A stretch of DNA of 64,000 bases from an uncultured Pseudomonadota bacterium (GCA_913057905.1 CAJXPB010000002.1:124001-188000), one strand, 5' to 3'. Positions 1 through 10,348 are shown, counted from the stretch's first letter. Notes: a model not told the origin generated them from the sequence alone. Numbers and translations: made by a program.

Positions 1-1
1 A

Positions 2-1882
2 TGGGGCGGCGAGACCGTCGAGTGGGCCTCCTCGATCGTCGACAACGACGATCTGCCCGTCTTCATTGCAGCGACCTACCGCGACGAGGACCTCTCGGAC
101 CGTCCGAACGAAGCCCGCCTCATCGACGCGCTGCAGGACCACCCGGCCTGCACGGACCTGCCGCTTTCCGACTTGAAGCCCGGTGAACTGACCGAGCTTC
201 TGGAACACAGCCTACGGCTCTCCCCGGCACTGACCCACGAGGTCGTCGACCGGACCGACGGCAACCCCCTGATGGCCGTGCAGATGGTCGACGACTGGAT
301 CGCCCGGGGCATCCTGGAGTCGAGCGACGACGGATTCGTCCTGGCCGAGGGCCACGATCTGGAGATCCCCGAAGACATGCTCCAGACCTGGCAGCGGCGT
401 CTGGAGCGCGTCCTCCAGGGGTTCGAAGATGAGATCTGGGACGCCGTCTCCGCCGGCTCCATCCTGGGCCGCGCCCCGCGCGAAGAAGACTGGCGCGCCG
501 TCTGCGAGCGCCTCGATCTACCCTTTCCCGAAGATGCCATCGACGCCCTCTCCCGGGCGAACCTCGTCCGCGACACCGGAGAGGGCTGGGAGTTCGCCCA
601 CAACATGCTCCGCCAGGCCTTTGAGAGGCGCGTCCGCGACGCCGAAGAATGGGCCCGAGTCAACCGCGCCTGCGCCGAAGTCTTCACGAAGGAACACGAC
701 CTCGACCACCCGCGAAATCAGTACCGAGCCGCCCACTTCTGGCTGGCCGCCGGCGAGGACGAAGAAGCCCTGCCGCTGCTCTTGGACGTGGTCAACTACC
801 ACGGCAAGATGGGCCAGTTCGATGCGGCGAGCTACCTTATGGAGCGCATCGAAGAGGTGCTAGAGCGATTGGACCTCGACGAAGACGATTCACGGGTGCT
901 GGAGTATCATCTGAGGGCCGGGAGATTTGCGCTAACACGGCATGATCTTGACCGCGCTCAACATCATTTCAAAACAATCGTTGAATCGCCGACAGCGGGT
1001 CCGAATCGCGTTACGGCCCAGGCCCTCAGGGGCCTAGCGCGGGCCTCTACGCTCGCCGAAGACTACGTGAAAGCTAAGAGATTCTTGGATAGAGCGCTGG
1101 AGGATCACGCATCCATACTCGACAGTGCTGAGAAAGGCTCCTTGCGACGGATGTCTGCGTCAGTCGCATTCAACTTGGGTCAGCACGAAGAGGGGATTAA
1201 CTTAGCAAGAGACGCCGTAGCCCTCCACACCAAACACCCCATGGAACATGCAAAGAGCCTTGTCTCGTTGGCCGATCTCTTGCGCAAGAAAGTCAGTTAT
1301 GACGCCGCGAACCAGGCTTTGGACAAAGCCTATAGGATATTCGACGATCTCGGCTCTGACTATGGGAAGGGTAGGGTCGTCAGCCAGAAGGGCGAAGTGA
1401 GCCTAGCCCGCAACAATGTCAAAGACGCTTTCGAAAAATTTGAGCAGGCGGCCCGTCTGTTGTCTGGATCGCCCGAAGATATGGGATTGATGAGGCTGTC
1501 ACAGGCGCAGGCTGCGCTGAAGCTAGACAATCTAGAGACTGCCGAAGAATTGCTGACTCAAACGATGCAGATGACTAATGACCGGACCCAAGGCCGTCTT
1601 AAAAGCTTGGAAAGGGCGTTGAAACTCCACCTCGAATTGCACAGATCCAATGAGGACGCATCCAAAGAGATAATTCTAGAACTGGAGGATTTTGCCTCGA
1701 ACCGAAAATCGTTCAATGAGCAGCTTGGAGAGCTGCTGTACGAAGCCCTTGACATCGCGACGGATCAAAGGCTGGGTCCCGAACTTGTGCGCAGACTAGT
1801 AGAATTGGTTGCTCCGATGTACGAAGCCTCCGGGAGAATCTCGAAAGCCGAACAAATTCGAAGCCATCTCCCAGAGGCATGA
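2..1882 (+). CDS. AAA ATPase / TPR-repeat regulatory protein, 3' part (5' truncated by window)
   Basis: The frame is open from the left edge, so the start lies outside the window. The first ~100 residues read like the end of an AAA_16-type ATPase domain of PknK/LuxR-like signalling proteins: a sensor-like FIAATYRDEDL segment, then a winged-helix-like region with DRTDGNPL. The remainder is helical with repeated TPR-like units (alanine/leucine-rich pairs such as ALRGLARASTLAEDY and AQAALKLDNLETAEELL). In myxobacteria and relatives such modules follow Ser/Thr kinase domains; whether a kinase precedes this one cannot be seen. Base composition changes inside the gene: about 73% GC around 540-600 but about 43% around 1621-1680. 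Product class is likely; precise role unknown. Confidence 0.75.
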   Translation, partial: WGGETVEWASSIVDNDDLPVFIAATYRDEDLSDRPNEARLIDALQDHPACTDLPLSDLKPGELTELLEHSLRLSPALTHEVVDRTDGNPLMAVQMVDDWIARGILESSDDGFVLAEGHDLEIPEDMLQTWQRRLERVLQGFEDEIWDAVSAGSILGRAPREEDWRAVCERLDLPFPEDAIDALSRANLVRDTGEGWEFAHNMLRQAFERRVRDAEEWARVNRACAEVFTKEHDLDHPRNQYRAAHFWLAAGEDEEALPLLLDVVNYHGKMGQFDAASYLMERIEEVLERLDLDEDDSRVLEYHLRAGRFALTRHDLDRAQHHFKTIVESPTAGPNRVTAQALRGLARASTLAEDYVKAKRFLDRALEDHASILDSAEKGSLRRMSASVAFNLGQHEEGINLARDAVALHTKHPMEHAKSLVSLADLLRKKVSYDAANQALDKAYRIFDDLGSDYGKGRVVSQKGEVSLARNNVKDAFEKFEQAARLLSGSPEDMGLMRLSQAQAALKLDNLETAEELLTQTMQMTNDRTQGRLKSLERALKLHLELHRSNEDASKEIILELEDFASNRKSFNEQLGELLYEALDIATDQRLGPELVRRLVELVAPMYEASGRISKAEQIRSHLPEA

Positions 1883-1909
1883 CCGGATTCTCGTGGAGCT
1901 TATCGAGGA

Positions 1910-2221
1910 TTACGGCCTGTGCGCATCATTGTCCCCATGACCGTGCCAACTATCGGTTATGGTCCAATCTGAGGAATCATCGGTTTTCTCGAACTCGACG
2001 GCACCGACGTCGTCCAGTTCTTTGAACTGCTGAACAATATCTTCAACTTCAGCTCGGTCGCCTTCGACATCGAGCCAACTCCATCCCCCATTCGCAACGA
2101 ACACCCCTCGGATTTCTCCGCCATCGAGGATCGAATAGACATCATCCACGAACTGCTCCTGCTCGGAGCCGCTCAACTGCGAAGCATTCTCGGATCGAAT
2201 CAGGTATCGTCGTTTCGGCAT
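1910..2221 (-). CDS. Small acidic hypothetical protein
   Basis: 103 residues, convergent with the preceding ATPase/TPR gene. The start is supported by a GGAG ribosome-binding site about 7 bases upstream of the ATG. The sequence is acidic (VEDIVQQFKELDDVGAVEFE) and alternates short strands and helices, with a central GVFVANGGWSWLDVEGD segment; it could be a small alpha/beta domain. No family is recognised and there is no signal peptide or membrane segment. Its codon composition is less GC-rich than the helicase downstream, like the 3' half of the neighbouring ATPase/TPR gene. Confidence 0.55.
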   Translation of the reverse strand: MPKRRYLIRSENASQLSGSEQEQFVDDVYSILDGGEIRGVFVANGGWSWLDVEGDRAEVEDIVQQFKELDDVGAVEFEKTDDSSDWTITDSWHGHGDNDAHRP

Positions 2222-2394
2222 ATTCAGTCTCCAGAATCAGAGTACACGAAAGAGCGCATAGATACTGCCGCGCCGAGTTGTCGACTTCTTCCCGCATCTT
2301 ATCGTATTCGGAGCCACATTCAAACCGCTTCCTATGGAAGCTGGCACTAAATTGATCGAATAAGCATGAGTCAACCAACATTGACACGGTTGTC

Positions 2395-2673
2395 ATGAGC
2401 CAAGCACGAGCAGAACTGAAGATCACGGGACACGTTCAGGGTGTCACCTATCGGGCGTCGACCCGGCGGCAGGCCCAGGAGCGCGGGCTTTACGGCTGGG
2501 TCGAAAACCAGCCCGACGGCAGCGTCGAGGCGGTTGTCGAGGGTTCCAAAGACGCGATCGAGGGGCTGGTCGAGTGGGCCCACACCGGACCGAAGCGCGC
2601 CCGGGTCGAGTCGGTCGAAGTCGACTGGACCGAGCCGACCGGGGAGTTCTCTAGATTCAAGGTTCACCGGTAA
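2395..2673 (+). CDS. acyP: Acylphosphatase
   Basis: 92 residues, the normal size for acylphosphatase, which hydrolyses carboxyl-phosphate bonds of small acyl phosphates in the cytoplasm. The signature GHVQGVTYR near residues 12-20 contains the phosphate-binding loop and the catalytic Arg; the conserved GWVENQPDGSVE with the catalytic Asn follows around residues 34-45. No clear Shine-Dalgarno precedes the ATG; instead a 5-bp inverted repeat (TGACA/TGTCA) runs up to the A of the start codon. It ends 9 bases before the helicase gene and is probably co-transcribed with it. Confidence 0.92.
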   Translation: MSQARAELKITGHVQGVTYRASTRRQAQERGLYGWVENQPDGSVEAVVEGSKDAIEGLVEWAHTGPKRARVESVEVDWTEPTGEFSRFKVHR

Positions 2674-2682
2674 GGAAGACGA

Positions 2683-5214
2683 TTGGCTGACGCCCTACCC
2701 ATCGACAAGCAGCGCGGGGAGTTCGAGGAGAGCCTCCGAGCCGACCGGCCGACCATCGTGGTGGCGCCGACGGGGTCGGGAAAGTCCACGCGACTTCCCC
2801 TGTGGATGGCCGAATCACTCGATGGGCCGATCCTGGTCGTCGAGCCCCGACGTGTCGCCTGTCGGTCCCTCGCCCAGTACCTGGCGAAGGGCCGCGGAGA
2901 GGAGGCCGGCCAGTCGATCGGGTACCGGGTGCGGTTTGACGATCGTACGTCGGATGAGACCGAGGTCATCTTCGCCACCACCGGCGTGGCATTGCGGATG
3001 CTCGGCGGTGCCGATGGGGGAGACGACTGGCCGTTTGCCGGCGTCCTGGTCGACGAATTTCACGAGCGCGGGTGGGAGGTCGACCTCATCGTCGCCACCC
3101 TGCGCGCTCATCAGGACGACCCCGCCTTCGGCCCCTTCGTCCTCACCTCGGCGACCATCGAGGCGGAACGGCTCGCCGAGGAGCTGAACGCCGACCTGGT
3201 GCGCTCCGAGGGGCGCACCTATCCCGTAGACATCTCCTACGCCGGGGAGCCGAAGGCACCGACCTCGCGCGGCCTGGAGGGCCGGGTCAAAGACGCCGTC
3301 CAAGAGGTCTGCGAGAGCCCCGACGACGACGGCGGCGACATCCTGGTGTTTCTGCCCGGCAAAGGCGAGATCTCGGACTGCAAGGGCGCCCTCGGCGGGG
3401 TGGCAAACACCCACAACCTGGATCTGGTCGAAGTCCACGGCCGGCTGCCGCCTCACAAGATGGCGAAAGCCTTTGACGATCAGGACAAACGCCGGGTCTT
3501 TCTGGCCACAAACGTCGCCGAGACCTCGGTGACCCTGCCCGGCGTCACGACCGTGATCGACAGCGGATTGGTCAAACAGATGATCCATCGCGGCGGCGCC
3601 TCGGCGCTGGCGTTGGTGCCGACCTCCGAGGCATCGATGGACCAGCGCGCCGGCCGCGCGGGGCGCGTACAACCGGGACGCTGCGTGCGGCTTTGGAGCG
3701 AGCGGTTTCGACCCAAGCCGTCGACCCCACCGGAGATCGAGCGCATCGAACTGGACGAACCGGTCCTGCAGGCGGCGATGTGCGGCCTCGATGGCGAACG
3801 TTTTGACCGCGCGGGTTGGCTGACCGAACCGCCGGAATTCGCGGTGGAGAATGCCCGCCAACGCCTACGCGACATCGGTGCTCTGGATGAGGACAACGAG
3901 CTGACCGACAAGGGAGAGCGGCTCGGGGAGCTGCCGGTCGATGCCCACGACGCCCGGATGTTGATCGGCGTGACCGACGAGATGGCCGGGCCGATGTGCG
4001 ACCTGGTGGCGCTGCTTCAGCGTTCCACGAATCTGATTTTGCCCATGGGTGCCATACGAGGCGACACTCACCGGGTGCAGCAGAATCGAAACGACCTGTT
4101 TAAGGGCTGCGATGACGAGGTGACCGCGCAACTGACCGCCCTGCGTGAGGGCCGTCCGCGCGAGCACGGCCTGCACCGCTCGGCGTGGGAGGAGGCAAAA
4201 AAGATCTCGTCGAGCCTGCGTTCGATGGTCGATGCCCCGGCGCCCGATCCCCTCAGCGACGACCGGCCCCTGCCCAAACCGGGGCGCATGGCCGAGTACC
4301 TGCTCGATCGAATCCCCGAGTCGGCCTTCGTGCTCAGGGAGCGCGCGATGGGCTACCGCGACGACGGTCAAGCCAGCTTCGGCCGCTCGGAGCCCTGGGG
4401 AAACGGAGATATCGAGGTGTCGGTCTACCCCTTCGAGTCGCCGGTCCAGGAGCGCGAACGCGACGAGAAGCTGACCCATCCGACGGCTGGGTTGATCTTG
4501 AGTCTGTTCTGGACCGGCGACGGCTCCAAGGGCGTCCACGGCATCGGCAGCATGTTGCTGCCCGCCGACGAGTCCCAACTGGCCGACGCGGGCCTCGGCG
4601 AGCCCGAGATCTCGAGGCCCAAGCCGAAGGGCCACGCCGACGCGCCCCGTGTCGTGGCGACGGTCTCCAGAACCTACGCCGGCCGGACGCTCAGGACGAC
4701 CAATCGCGAGCTCGACGGCCGGCCGCTGTGCGAAGCCGTTGCCGAGCTGACCTTCGAAGGTCGCATGTTCCGCGACGCGGGCGACCGGATCCGTGACGAC
4801 CTGCACCTGTGGGACGTGTTGGCGCGCTGGCCCGCCGAGCGGCGTTGGTGGGGCGAGGTCGAGCCGCCCACGGAGCCCGAGGAGTGGTTGACCGAGCACC
4901 TCTGGGAGCTCGGCCTGCGCTCAAACGACGACCTGATGCTCCTGGAGCCCGACGACTTGCGACCCGACCTGGCCGACCACTTTGGCATGAACGACCATCA
5001 ACTGGCCGAGTGGCGCGAGAAGTTCCCCCGGCTCTGGAGCCACATGGGCCGCACCTACCGGTGCAAGGTCCAGCCGAGCACCCAGAAGGTCATTTTGGAG
5101 CCGGCCGACAAGGCGGCGCGCAAGGGAGACGACCCGCAGGCGATGCACGTGCCCCGATTCGAGGGATTCAGCGTCTACTACCGCAACGCCAGCCGGGTCG
5201 TCCCCGTGACGTGA
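2683..5214 (+). CDS. hrpB: ATP-dependent RNA helicase HrpB
   Basis: 843 residues, full length for the HrpB branch of DEAH-box helicases. Walker A is APTGSGKST (residues 28-36), motif II is DEFHER (124-129), motif III is SAT (156-158) and motif VI lies in QRAGRAGRVQPG. The C-terminal region (GDRIRDDLHLWDVL to the end) matches the HrpB-specific domain. The start is a TTG preceded at a good distance by AAGGAAG that overlaps the acylphosphatase stop region. HrpB acts in RNA processing in some proteobacteria; its exact substrate is generally unknown. Confidence 0.9.
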   Translation: MADALPIDKQRGEFEESLRADRPTIVVAPTGSGKSTRLPLWMAESLDGPILVVEPRRVACRSLAQYLAKGRGEEAGQSIGYRVRFDDRTSDETEVIFATTGVALRMLGGADGGDDWPFAGVLVDEFHERGWEVDLIVATLRAHQDDPAFGPFVLTSATIEAERLAEELNADLVRSEGRTYPVDISYAGEPKAPTSRGLEGRVKDAVQEVCESPDDDGGDILVFLPGKGEISDCKGALGGVANTHNLDLVEVHGRLPPHKMAKAFDDQDKRRVFLATNVAETSVTLPGVTTVIDSGLVKQMIHRGGASALALVPTSEASMDQRAGRAGRVQPGRCVRLWSERFRPKPSTPPEIERIELDEPVLQAAMCGLDGERFDRAGWLTEPPEFAVENARQRLRDIGALDEDNELTDKGERLGELPVDAHDARMLIGVTDEMAGPMCDLVALLQRSTNLILPMGAIRGDTHRVQQNRNDLFKGCDDEVTAQLTALREGRPREHGLHRSAWEEAKKISSSLRSMVDAPAPDPLSDDRPLPKPGRMAEYLLDRIPESAFVLRERAMGYRDDGQASFGRSEPWGNGDIEVSVYPFESPVQERERDEKLTHPTAGLILSLFWTGDGSKGVHGIGSMLLPADESQLADAGLGEPEISRPKPKGHADAPRVVATVSRTYAGRTLRTTNRELDGRPLCEAVAELTFEGRMFRDAGDRIRDDLHLWDVLARWPAERRWWGEVEPPTEPEEWLTEHLWELGLRSNDDLMLLEPDDLRPDLADHFGMNDHQLAEWREKFPRLWSHMGRTYRCKVQPSTQKVILEPADKAARKGDDPQAMHVPRFEGFSVYYRNASRVVPVT

Positions 5215-5270
5215 CCGACGATCCAACCCCACTTGTCACGTTCGAGCCCTCAGCATAAATTGGCGCACGT

Positions 5271-6230
5271 ATGGAGACTCCAAGTATCATCATTCACGGT
5301 GGCGCCGGCAGCGCCATCGGCGATGGTCGCCGCAAAAAGGTCCGCAACGCCCTGGGCCGCATCCGCGACGAGGTTTGGGAGATCCTCGCCGACGGCGCAG
5401 ATGCTCGCCAGGCCGTCGTCGAGGGATGCCGACGCCTGGAGGACGACACGCTCTTTAACGCCGGCACCGGCGCCGTGCTCCAGTCCGATGGACAGGTGCG
5501 ACTGAGCGCCTCGATGATGGAAAACGACGCCGGTCACTTCAGCGGCGTGGTCAATGCCCGCCGGCTGCGTCACCCCATCGATGTGGCCCGGTTTCTTCAG
5601 GACGAACGTGACCGGGTCATCGCCGCGCCCGGAGTCCAGGAGCTGTTGCGAGAACTCGAGATCCCCGTCCACGAGCCGGTGACCAAAAAGCGGCTCAAAA
5701 AGTGGGCCAAAAACCGGGGCAGAAACGTCGACTCGGCCACCGACGAATTGGTGGCCGACGACGACCCCGGCTTCGAAGACGGTCACGGCACCGTCGGCGT
5801 GGTCGTCCGAGACACGGAAGGCCGGCTCGCCGCAGGGACGTCCACCGGCGGCCGCGGCCACGAACGCGTCGGTCGAGTCAGCGACTGCGCCACACCCGCC
5901 GGCAACTACGCCGGTGAGTCGGCGGCCATCAGTTGCACGGGCATCGGCGAGGACATCCTCGATGAGGGGCTGGCCACGCGGATCGCCGTGCGAGTCGAAG
6001 ACGGACTCTCGCTCCCCGACGCCCTGCGGCGCACCTTCGACGAGGCGGAGCGCCGCGAGCGCAGCTTCGGCGTCATCGCCATCGACGATCAGGGAGACAT
6101 CGGCTGGGCAAAGACCTCGGACGTGTTACTGTCGGCCTGGCGCAGCGACGTCGGCCGTGGAGATACACTCGAATTGGATCACGGAACGATCGTCAGCGAA
6201 CCAAACGCGACTTCAGGAGGAACGACATGA
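5271..6230 (+). CDS. Isoaspartyl peptidase / L-asparaginase (Ntn-hydrolase)
   Basis: 319 residues of the plant-type asparaginase (EcAIII/IaaA) family, which autocleaves into alpha and beta subunits and hydrolyses beta-aspartyl dipeptides and asparagine. The N-terminal IIIHGGAGS motif, the LFNAGTGAVL segment and the processing site GHGTVGVVV are present; Thr174 would be the new N-terminal nucleophile. Downstream STGGRGHERVGRVSD and NYAGESAAIS complete the active site. Its stop overlaps the next start by four bases (ATGA), so it is translationally coupled to the cupin gene. Confidence 0.9.
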   Translation: METPSIIIHGGAGSAIGDGRRKKVRNALGRIRDEVWEILADGADARQAVVEGCRRLEDDTLFNAGTGAVLQSDGQVRLSASMMENDAGHFSGVVNARRLRHPIDVARFLQDERDRVIAAPGVQELLRELEIPVHEPVTKKRLKKWAKNRGRNVDSATDELVADDDPGFEDGHGTVGVVVRDTEGRLAAGTSTGGRGHERVGRVSDCATPAGNYAGESAAISCTGIGEDILDEGLATRIAVRVEDGLSLPDALRRTFDEAERRERSFGVIAIDDQGDIGWAKTSDVLLSAWRSDVGRGDTLELDHGTIVSEPNATSGGTT

Positions 6231-6751
6231 ACATCCAGCACACAATGGCCGGACTCGTCGTGGGACTGATTCTGGGCGTCGGCATCACCGCCACCGCGCA
6301 GGACGAAAAAAACGCCCTCGGCGAGGTCGTCATGAGTGAAGGGCTCTCGGCGACGCGGCAGGCGCCCGACGGCGACACCCAGGTCGGCATTCTGGCCGAA
6401 GGCAAAGAGGCCTTTCTGGGCAAGCTCCGGGTGCGTCCCAACGGGAGCATCAAGAAGCACAGCGACCCGTCGGAGCAGTACCTCTACATTCTGCGCGGCT
6501 CGGGCACCCTGACCATCGACGGCACCGAGTACACCGTGGAGCCGAAGATGACGATCTTCGTAGAGCCGGGCGCCGAGATGAGCTTTCAGAATGGCGACGG
6601 ACTCTTCGAGGCGCTTCAGGTCTACGCGCCGCCCGAAGCCGCCAACAAGTACAGCAAATGGGAGACGGGCGTGAGTCCGTTCAAGCCGCAGCCGACCCGC
6701 GGTGAAAACCAGGGTAGCGGAAGCAGCGGCGGCGGCTCGGTCTCGTTCTGA
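6227..6751 (+). CDS. Secreted cupin-domain protein
   Basis: 174 residues. A hydrophobic N-terminal segment (about residues 8-22, ending ATAQ) looks like a signal peptide, so the protein is probably exported. The body is a single cupin barrel: KLRVRPNGSIKKHSDPSEQYLYILRG and a second motif around VEPKMTIFVEPGAEMSF. The first motif keeps one His plus Glu, so metal binding is possible but incomplete. The C-terminal tail is Gly/Ser-rich. It overlaps the isoaspartyl peptidase gene by 4 bp; a functional link is not evident. Confidence 0.75.
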   Translation: MNIQHTMAGLVVGLILGVGITATAQDEKNALGEVVMSEGLSATRQAPDGDTQVGILAEGKEAFLGKLRVRPNGSIKKHSDPSEQYLYILRGSGTLTIDGTEYTVEPKMTIFVEPGAEMSFQNGDGLFEALQVYAPPEAANKYSKWETGVSPFKPQPTRGENQGSGSSGGGSVSF

Positions 6752-6762
6752 GCCCTCGAAGC

Positions 6763-6780
6763 CGGGCTCTCAGGAGCCCG
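6763..6780. terminator. Convergent hairpin between cupin and DUF4261-like genes
   Basis: A 7-bp perfect GC stem (CGGGCTC/GAGCCCG) with a TCAG loop sits between two convergent genes and covers the stop codon of the minus-strand gene. There is no U tract on either side, so termination activity is only a guess from position. Confidence 0.35.
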
Positions 6781-7609
6781 CGCTCACCTTCGGTGGGCGG
6801 ACCGTCAGCACGCCATAGGTGCCGGCCGTGGGGACCTTCTGGTCCTCCGGGCCCTGGCGCCCCTTCTCCAGCGTAAACTGCTGGTCGCCCACCCGTAGGT
6901 TCCCGCCCACGGGATAGGCTTCGCCCTGCATGATCATGTTGGCGGCGACGTCCATCAGCCGGAAGAACGCCTCGTTGAATTTGCTGCCCTGCACTTCGGT
7001 CTCCAACTCCGGCAGCTCAAAGCAGGTCAGCCCCCGGGTGGCCATCCAGCCATCCTCGTCCCAGGCACTCACAAACAGATTGGTCAGCGCCTGTACCTGT
7101 GTCAGATCCTCGGTCTGATCGCGGATCATCGACGGCGAGTGCATCTCACCGCAGGCGGGCAAGAAGGCTCCGGCCGCCCCGGCCTCGGCAAACGTGTACA
7201 TCAATCGCCCGGCGACCTGTGAGGCCGCCACGTGATCGACGCCCTTTTCGGCATCGGTCTGGGCCGGTGTGACCACCAACCGCCAGACCTTTTCGTGTTT
7301 CGTCAGCATCGACGCCTCTGACGCCGTAAAGGCCTCCTTGGCCATCGCCGCCACGCCCTTCAGCTCTTCGATGCGCGGCTCGATGACCACATCGACCTCG
7401 TCGACCTGCTCCGAGGGACCGCCCTCCTCCAGGGTCATGGTACCCGTAGCCTCGGCGTCTTCGGGCGCGCCGTCGGCGAGTTCGTCGTGCCACTCCAGGT
7501 TCATCGGTTCAAACCACAGCTCGTGGTGAACCTCTTCGATCATGTCGGTCTGGTCGCGGCCCCAGGTGACCGGGATCACGACGACGAAGGCGTCGGGCGA
7601 AACTTGCAT
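6770..7609 (-). CDS. DUF4261-like protein
   Basis: 279 residues, soluble and acidic. The C-terminal half (LTNLFVSAWDEDGWMATRGLTCF followed by an ELPELE motif and later MDVAANMIM) resembles DUF4261, a family of unknown function found near regulatory and toxin-immunity genes; the family assignment is from memory. The N-terminal half contains a short acidic linker (about residues 47-70). The ATG lies 8 bases downstream of the stop of the lipoprotein gene, so it is probably the last gene of a pyrG - lipoprotein - DUF4261 transcript. Confidence 0.6.
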   Translation of the reverse strand: MQVSPDAFVVVIPVTWGRDQTDMIEEVHHELWFEPMNLEWHDELADGAPEDAEATGTMTLEEGGPSEQVDEVDVVIEPRIEELKGVAAMAKEAFTASEASMLTKHEKVWRLVVTPAQTDAEKGVDHVAASQVAGRLMYTFAEAGAAGAFLPACGEMHSPSMIRDQTEDLTQVQALTNLFVSAWDEDGWMATRGLTCFELPELETEVQGSKFNEAFFRLMDVAANMIMQGEAYPVGGNLRVGDQQFTLEKGRQGPEDQKVPTAGTYGVLTVRPPKVSAGS

Positions 7610-7617
7610 GGTAGTGG

Positions 7618-8514
7618 CTAGTTAAAGGTGTGGATCTCGAAGGTGTCTGTCAGCTTTTTCAGAATGGCTTCGGCGGCCTTCGGGCCGGGCGTCTCGATCG
7701 CCTCATCGACGCCGAAGGTGTCGGGACCCAGGGTCTTGTCGACCAGAAGCATCGCGCTGGCTCCCGAAGACTCCAATCCGAGCGGGCTCTCACCAGATCG
7801 GGGGTCGATCGCCTGAAGGTCGACCGTCGTTCGTGCGTCGGTCTTCCAGGTAAAGGATGTCCACTCGTCGTCACTCTGGCCCGCTTTCTTGGTAGCGCCA
7901 CGGATCAGAAGCGACGTACCGACCATCTCTTCGGTGCGGATCGAGGTCGAATTCATGACATCGCTGTCGGCGGGCGCCACGACGGGGACCACTCGACACC
8001 ACCGCCCCAGAGGCGGCGCGATCTCGCCGATGATCTTGGCGCTGCCCGGCTTGGCCAACAGGTCTTCCACGTACGGCGTTCCCAGCCGGGTGGCCGAGCT
8101 CGGCACATGGGCGGAAACCGGCGGCACCAATAGGTCGTAGAGGCCATTGATGAGTTCGGGATTGCCCGAGGGCTCGTAGCCGTCCCGGCCCGGCTCGCAG
8201 GCGTGCAGCTCGAAGGCCGCCATCACCAGATACGCCTCGTCGATGCGGACCGTCTTGTTAGACTGGTCACTTTCGACCTCGACGGTCCAGGGGCCGCCGG
8301 GCTCGGCGTCGCCCTGGTGGTGATGGATGGCGCCGAAGGTCACCGACGCCTTGTCGGCCCGGGCGGCGGCCTGCTGTTCGAGCTTGCGCTTGAGGGCCTC
8401 GTCTTCGCTCGGGGCTTCGTCTTTGGCGTCGCCACAACCTGCGGCAACGACCAAACCGAACAGGACCAGCGAGGCCGCCACCCCGGTACGCATGTCGAAT
8501 CGAAACGGAGTCAT
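7618..8514 (-). CDS. Putative lipoprotein
   Basis: 298 residues with an N-terminal hydrophobic stretch ending in the lipobox VAAGC (Cys near residue 27), followed by an acidic linker ([21 protein letters not shown]). The mature part has no recognisable family. It begins on the last bases of pyrG (ATGA overlap, 8511-8514), so it is translationally coupled to CTP synthase. A role in the envelope is inferred from the lipobox only. Confidence 0.65.
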   Translation of the reverse strand: MTPFRFDMRTGVAASLVLFGLVVAAGCGDAKDEAPSEDEALKRKLEQQAAARADKASVTFGAIHHHQGDAEPGGPWTVEVESDQSNKTVRIDEAYLVMAAFELHACEPGRDGYEPSGNPELINGLYDLLVPPVSAHVPSSATRLGTPYVEDLLAKPGSAKIIGEIAPPLGRWCRVVPVVAPADSDVMNSTSIRTEEMVGTSLLIRGATKKAGQSDDEWTSFTWKTDARTTVDLQAIDPRSGESPLGLESSGASAMLLVDKTLGPDTFGVDEAIETPGPKAAEAILKKLTDTFEIHTFN

Positions 8515-10127
8515 TCGGCTTGTCGGCCGTGCTCGAGCGCCGCACCGATGAAGCTCTCAAACAGCGGGTGGGCGTCGGTCGGCTTGCTCTGGAATTCGGG
8601 GTGGAACTGACAGCCGATAAACCAGGGATGGTCCGACAACTCGATCATCTCGACGAGGACGTCGTCCGGCGAGATACCGGTGATGCCCATGCCCGCCTCT
8701 TCGAGCTGCTCTCGGTAAGCGTTGTTGAACTCGAATCGGTGGCGGTGGCGCTCGCTGATCTCGTTTTTCCCGTAGATCTCGGCCACGCGGCTCCCCGGCG
8801 CCAACTCACAGGGGTAAGCCCCCAGGCGCATGGTGGCGCCCTTGTCGACCACGTCCTCCTGGTCGGGCATCAGCGAGATGACCGGACTTTCGGCCTCCTC
8901 GTCAAATTCGAAGCTGTTCGCGTCTTCCATGCCCGCCACGTTTCTGGCGTATTCGACCACGGCCAACTGCATGCCAAGACAAATGCCGAAGAAGGGGATG
9001 TCGTTTTCGCGCGCGTATTGGATGGCCTCGACCTTGCCGTCCATGCCGCGCTCGCCAAATCCACCCGGCACCAGGATGCCCTGGCAGTCGTCGAGCTTCT
9101 CTGCCACGTCGTCGGCCGTCAGCTCCTGGGAGTCGACAAACTTCAGATTGACCTTGGCCTTGTTGGCGATGCCGCCGTGCAACAGCGCCTCGTTCAGCGA
9201 CTTGTAGCTGTCGGTCATGTCGACGTATTTGCCGACGATCCCGATGGTGCATTCACCCTCGGGGTTTTTGATGCGATCGACGATCTGGTCCCAGCGACTC
9301 AGGTCCGCCTTGCGCGACCAGATGTTCAGCGCTTCGGAGAGTTCTTCGTCGATGCCCTGCTCGGCCAGTGCGCTGGGCACCTCGTAGATCGATTCCTCGT
9401 CCTTGGCGGTGATGACCCGGTCGACGGGCACGTTACAAAACAGGGCGATCTTTTCTTTGATGTCGGAGGTCAGGTCGCGGTCCGACCGGCAGACCAGAAT
9501 GTCGGGCTGGATGCCGATCTCGCGCAGGGCCTTGACCGAGTGTTGGGTCGGCTTGGTCTTCATCTCGTCGGCGGCCTTGATGTAGGGCACCAACGTGACG
9601 TGCATGCAGACCGAGTTCTGGGGGCCCAGGTCCAGGGTCATCTGTCGAATCGCCTCCATAAACGGAAGCGACTCGATGTCGCCGACGGTGCCGCCGATCT
9701 CCACAAACGCGATGTCGGCGTCGCCGCAGGCATCGAAGACCCGCTGTTTAATTTCATCGGTAATGTGGGGAATGACCTGCACGGTCGTGCCCAGATATTC
9801 GCCGCGGCGCTCTTTGCTGATGACCGCGTCGTAGACCTGACCGGAGGTGCAATTGTTCGCCTCGGTCATCGTCGCCGAGGTAAACCGTTCGTAGTGGCCG
9901 AGATCCATGTCGGTCTCGGTCCCGTCCTCGGTCACAAAGACCTCGCCGTGCTCGAAGGGATTCATCGTCCCCGGATCCACGTTGATGTAGGGATCGAGTT
10001 TGATGAAGGTCACCTTCAGACCCCGGTTTTCCATTAGGGCTCCGAGGGCCGCGCCAGTGATGCCCTTGCCGAGGCTCGAGATCACCCCGCCGGTGATAAA
10101 TACGTATTTCGTCTGATGATTCGCCAT
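8511..10127 (-). CDS. pyrG: CTP synthase
   Basis: 538 residues from the ATG at 10127; the open frame reaches further up, but the family starts at [16 protein letters not shown]. PyrG converts UTP to CTP using ATP and glutamine. The amidoligase domain (about residues 1-265) carries the P-loop-like [10 protein letters not shown] and the [11 protein letters not shown] motif. The class I glutaminase domain (about 290-538) carries GICLGMQ with the nucleophilic Cys, and HPEFQSKP with His and Glu. A near-consensus promoter lies about 220 bp upstream. Confidence 0.97.
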   Translation of the reverse strand: MANHQTKYVFITGGVISSLGKGITGAALGALMENRGLKVTFIKLDPYINVDPGTMNPFEHGEVFVTEDGTETDMDLGHYERFTSATMTEANNCTSGQVYDAVISKERRGEYLGTTVQVIPHITDEIKQRVFDACGDADIAFVEIGGTVGDIESLPFMEAIRQMTLDLGPQNSVCMHVTLVPYIKAADEMKTKPTQHSVKALREIGIQPDILVCRSDRDLTSDIKEKIALFCNVPVDRVITAKDEESIYEVPSALAEQGIDEELSEALNIWSRKADLSRWDQIVDRIKNPEGECTIGIVGKYVDMTDSYKSLNEALLHGGIANKAKVNLKFVDSQELTADDVAEKLDDCQGILVPGGFGERGMDGKVEAIQYARENDIPFFGICLGMQLAVVEYARNVAGMEDANSFEFDEEAESPVISLMPDQEDVVDKGATMRLGAYPCELAPGSRVAEIYGKNEISERHRHRFEFNNAYREQLEEAGMGITGISPDDVLVEMIELSDHPWFIGCQFHPEFQSKPTDAHPLFESFIGAALEHGRQAE

Positions 10128-10348
10128 GATTCTCCAGCAATTACAAAATCGGTAGCCGGCGCTCGGTCCACACCACTCCCACAGGACCACTCAACAGCAA
10201 TACCACAGAGCACTCACTCGTCGATCACCGGACGAATGAACGTGCGGATACCGCGGTCTGGTATGCAGAAGGGCGTTGTCGAAACGCCCGTCGGTTCGCA
10301 TTCGGTCAGATCACGTGTCCGCCGATTTGGGACGGCAGACGGAATCGC

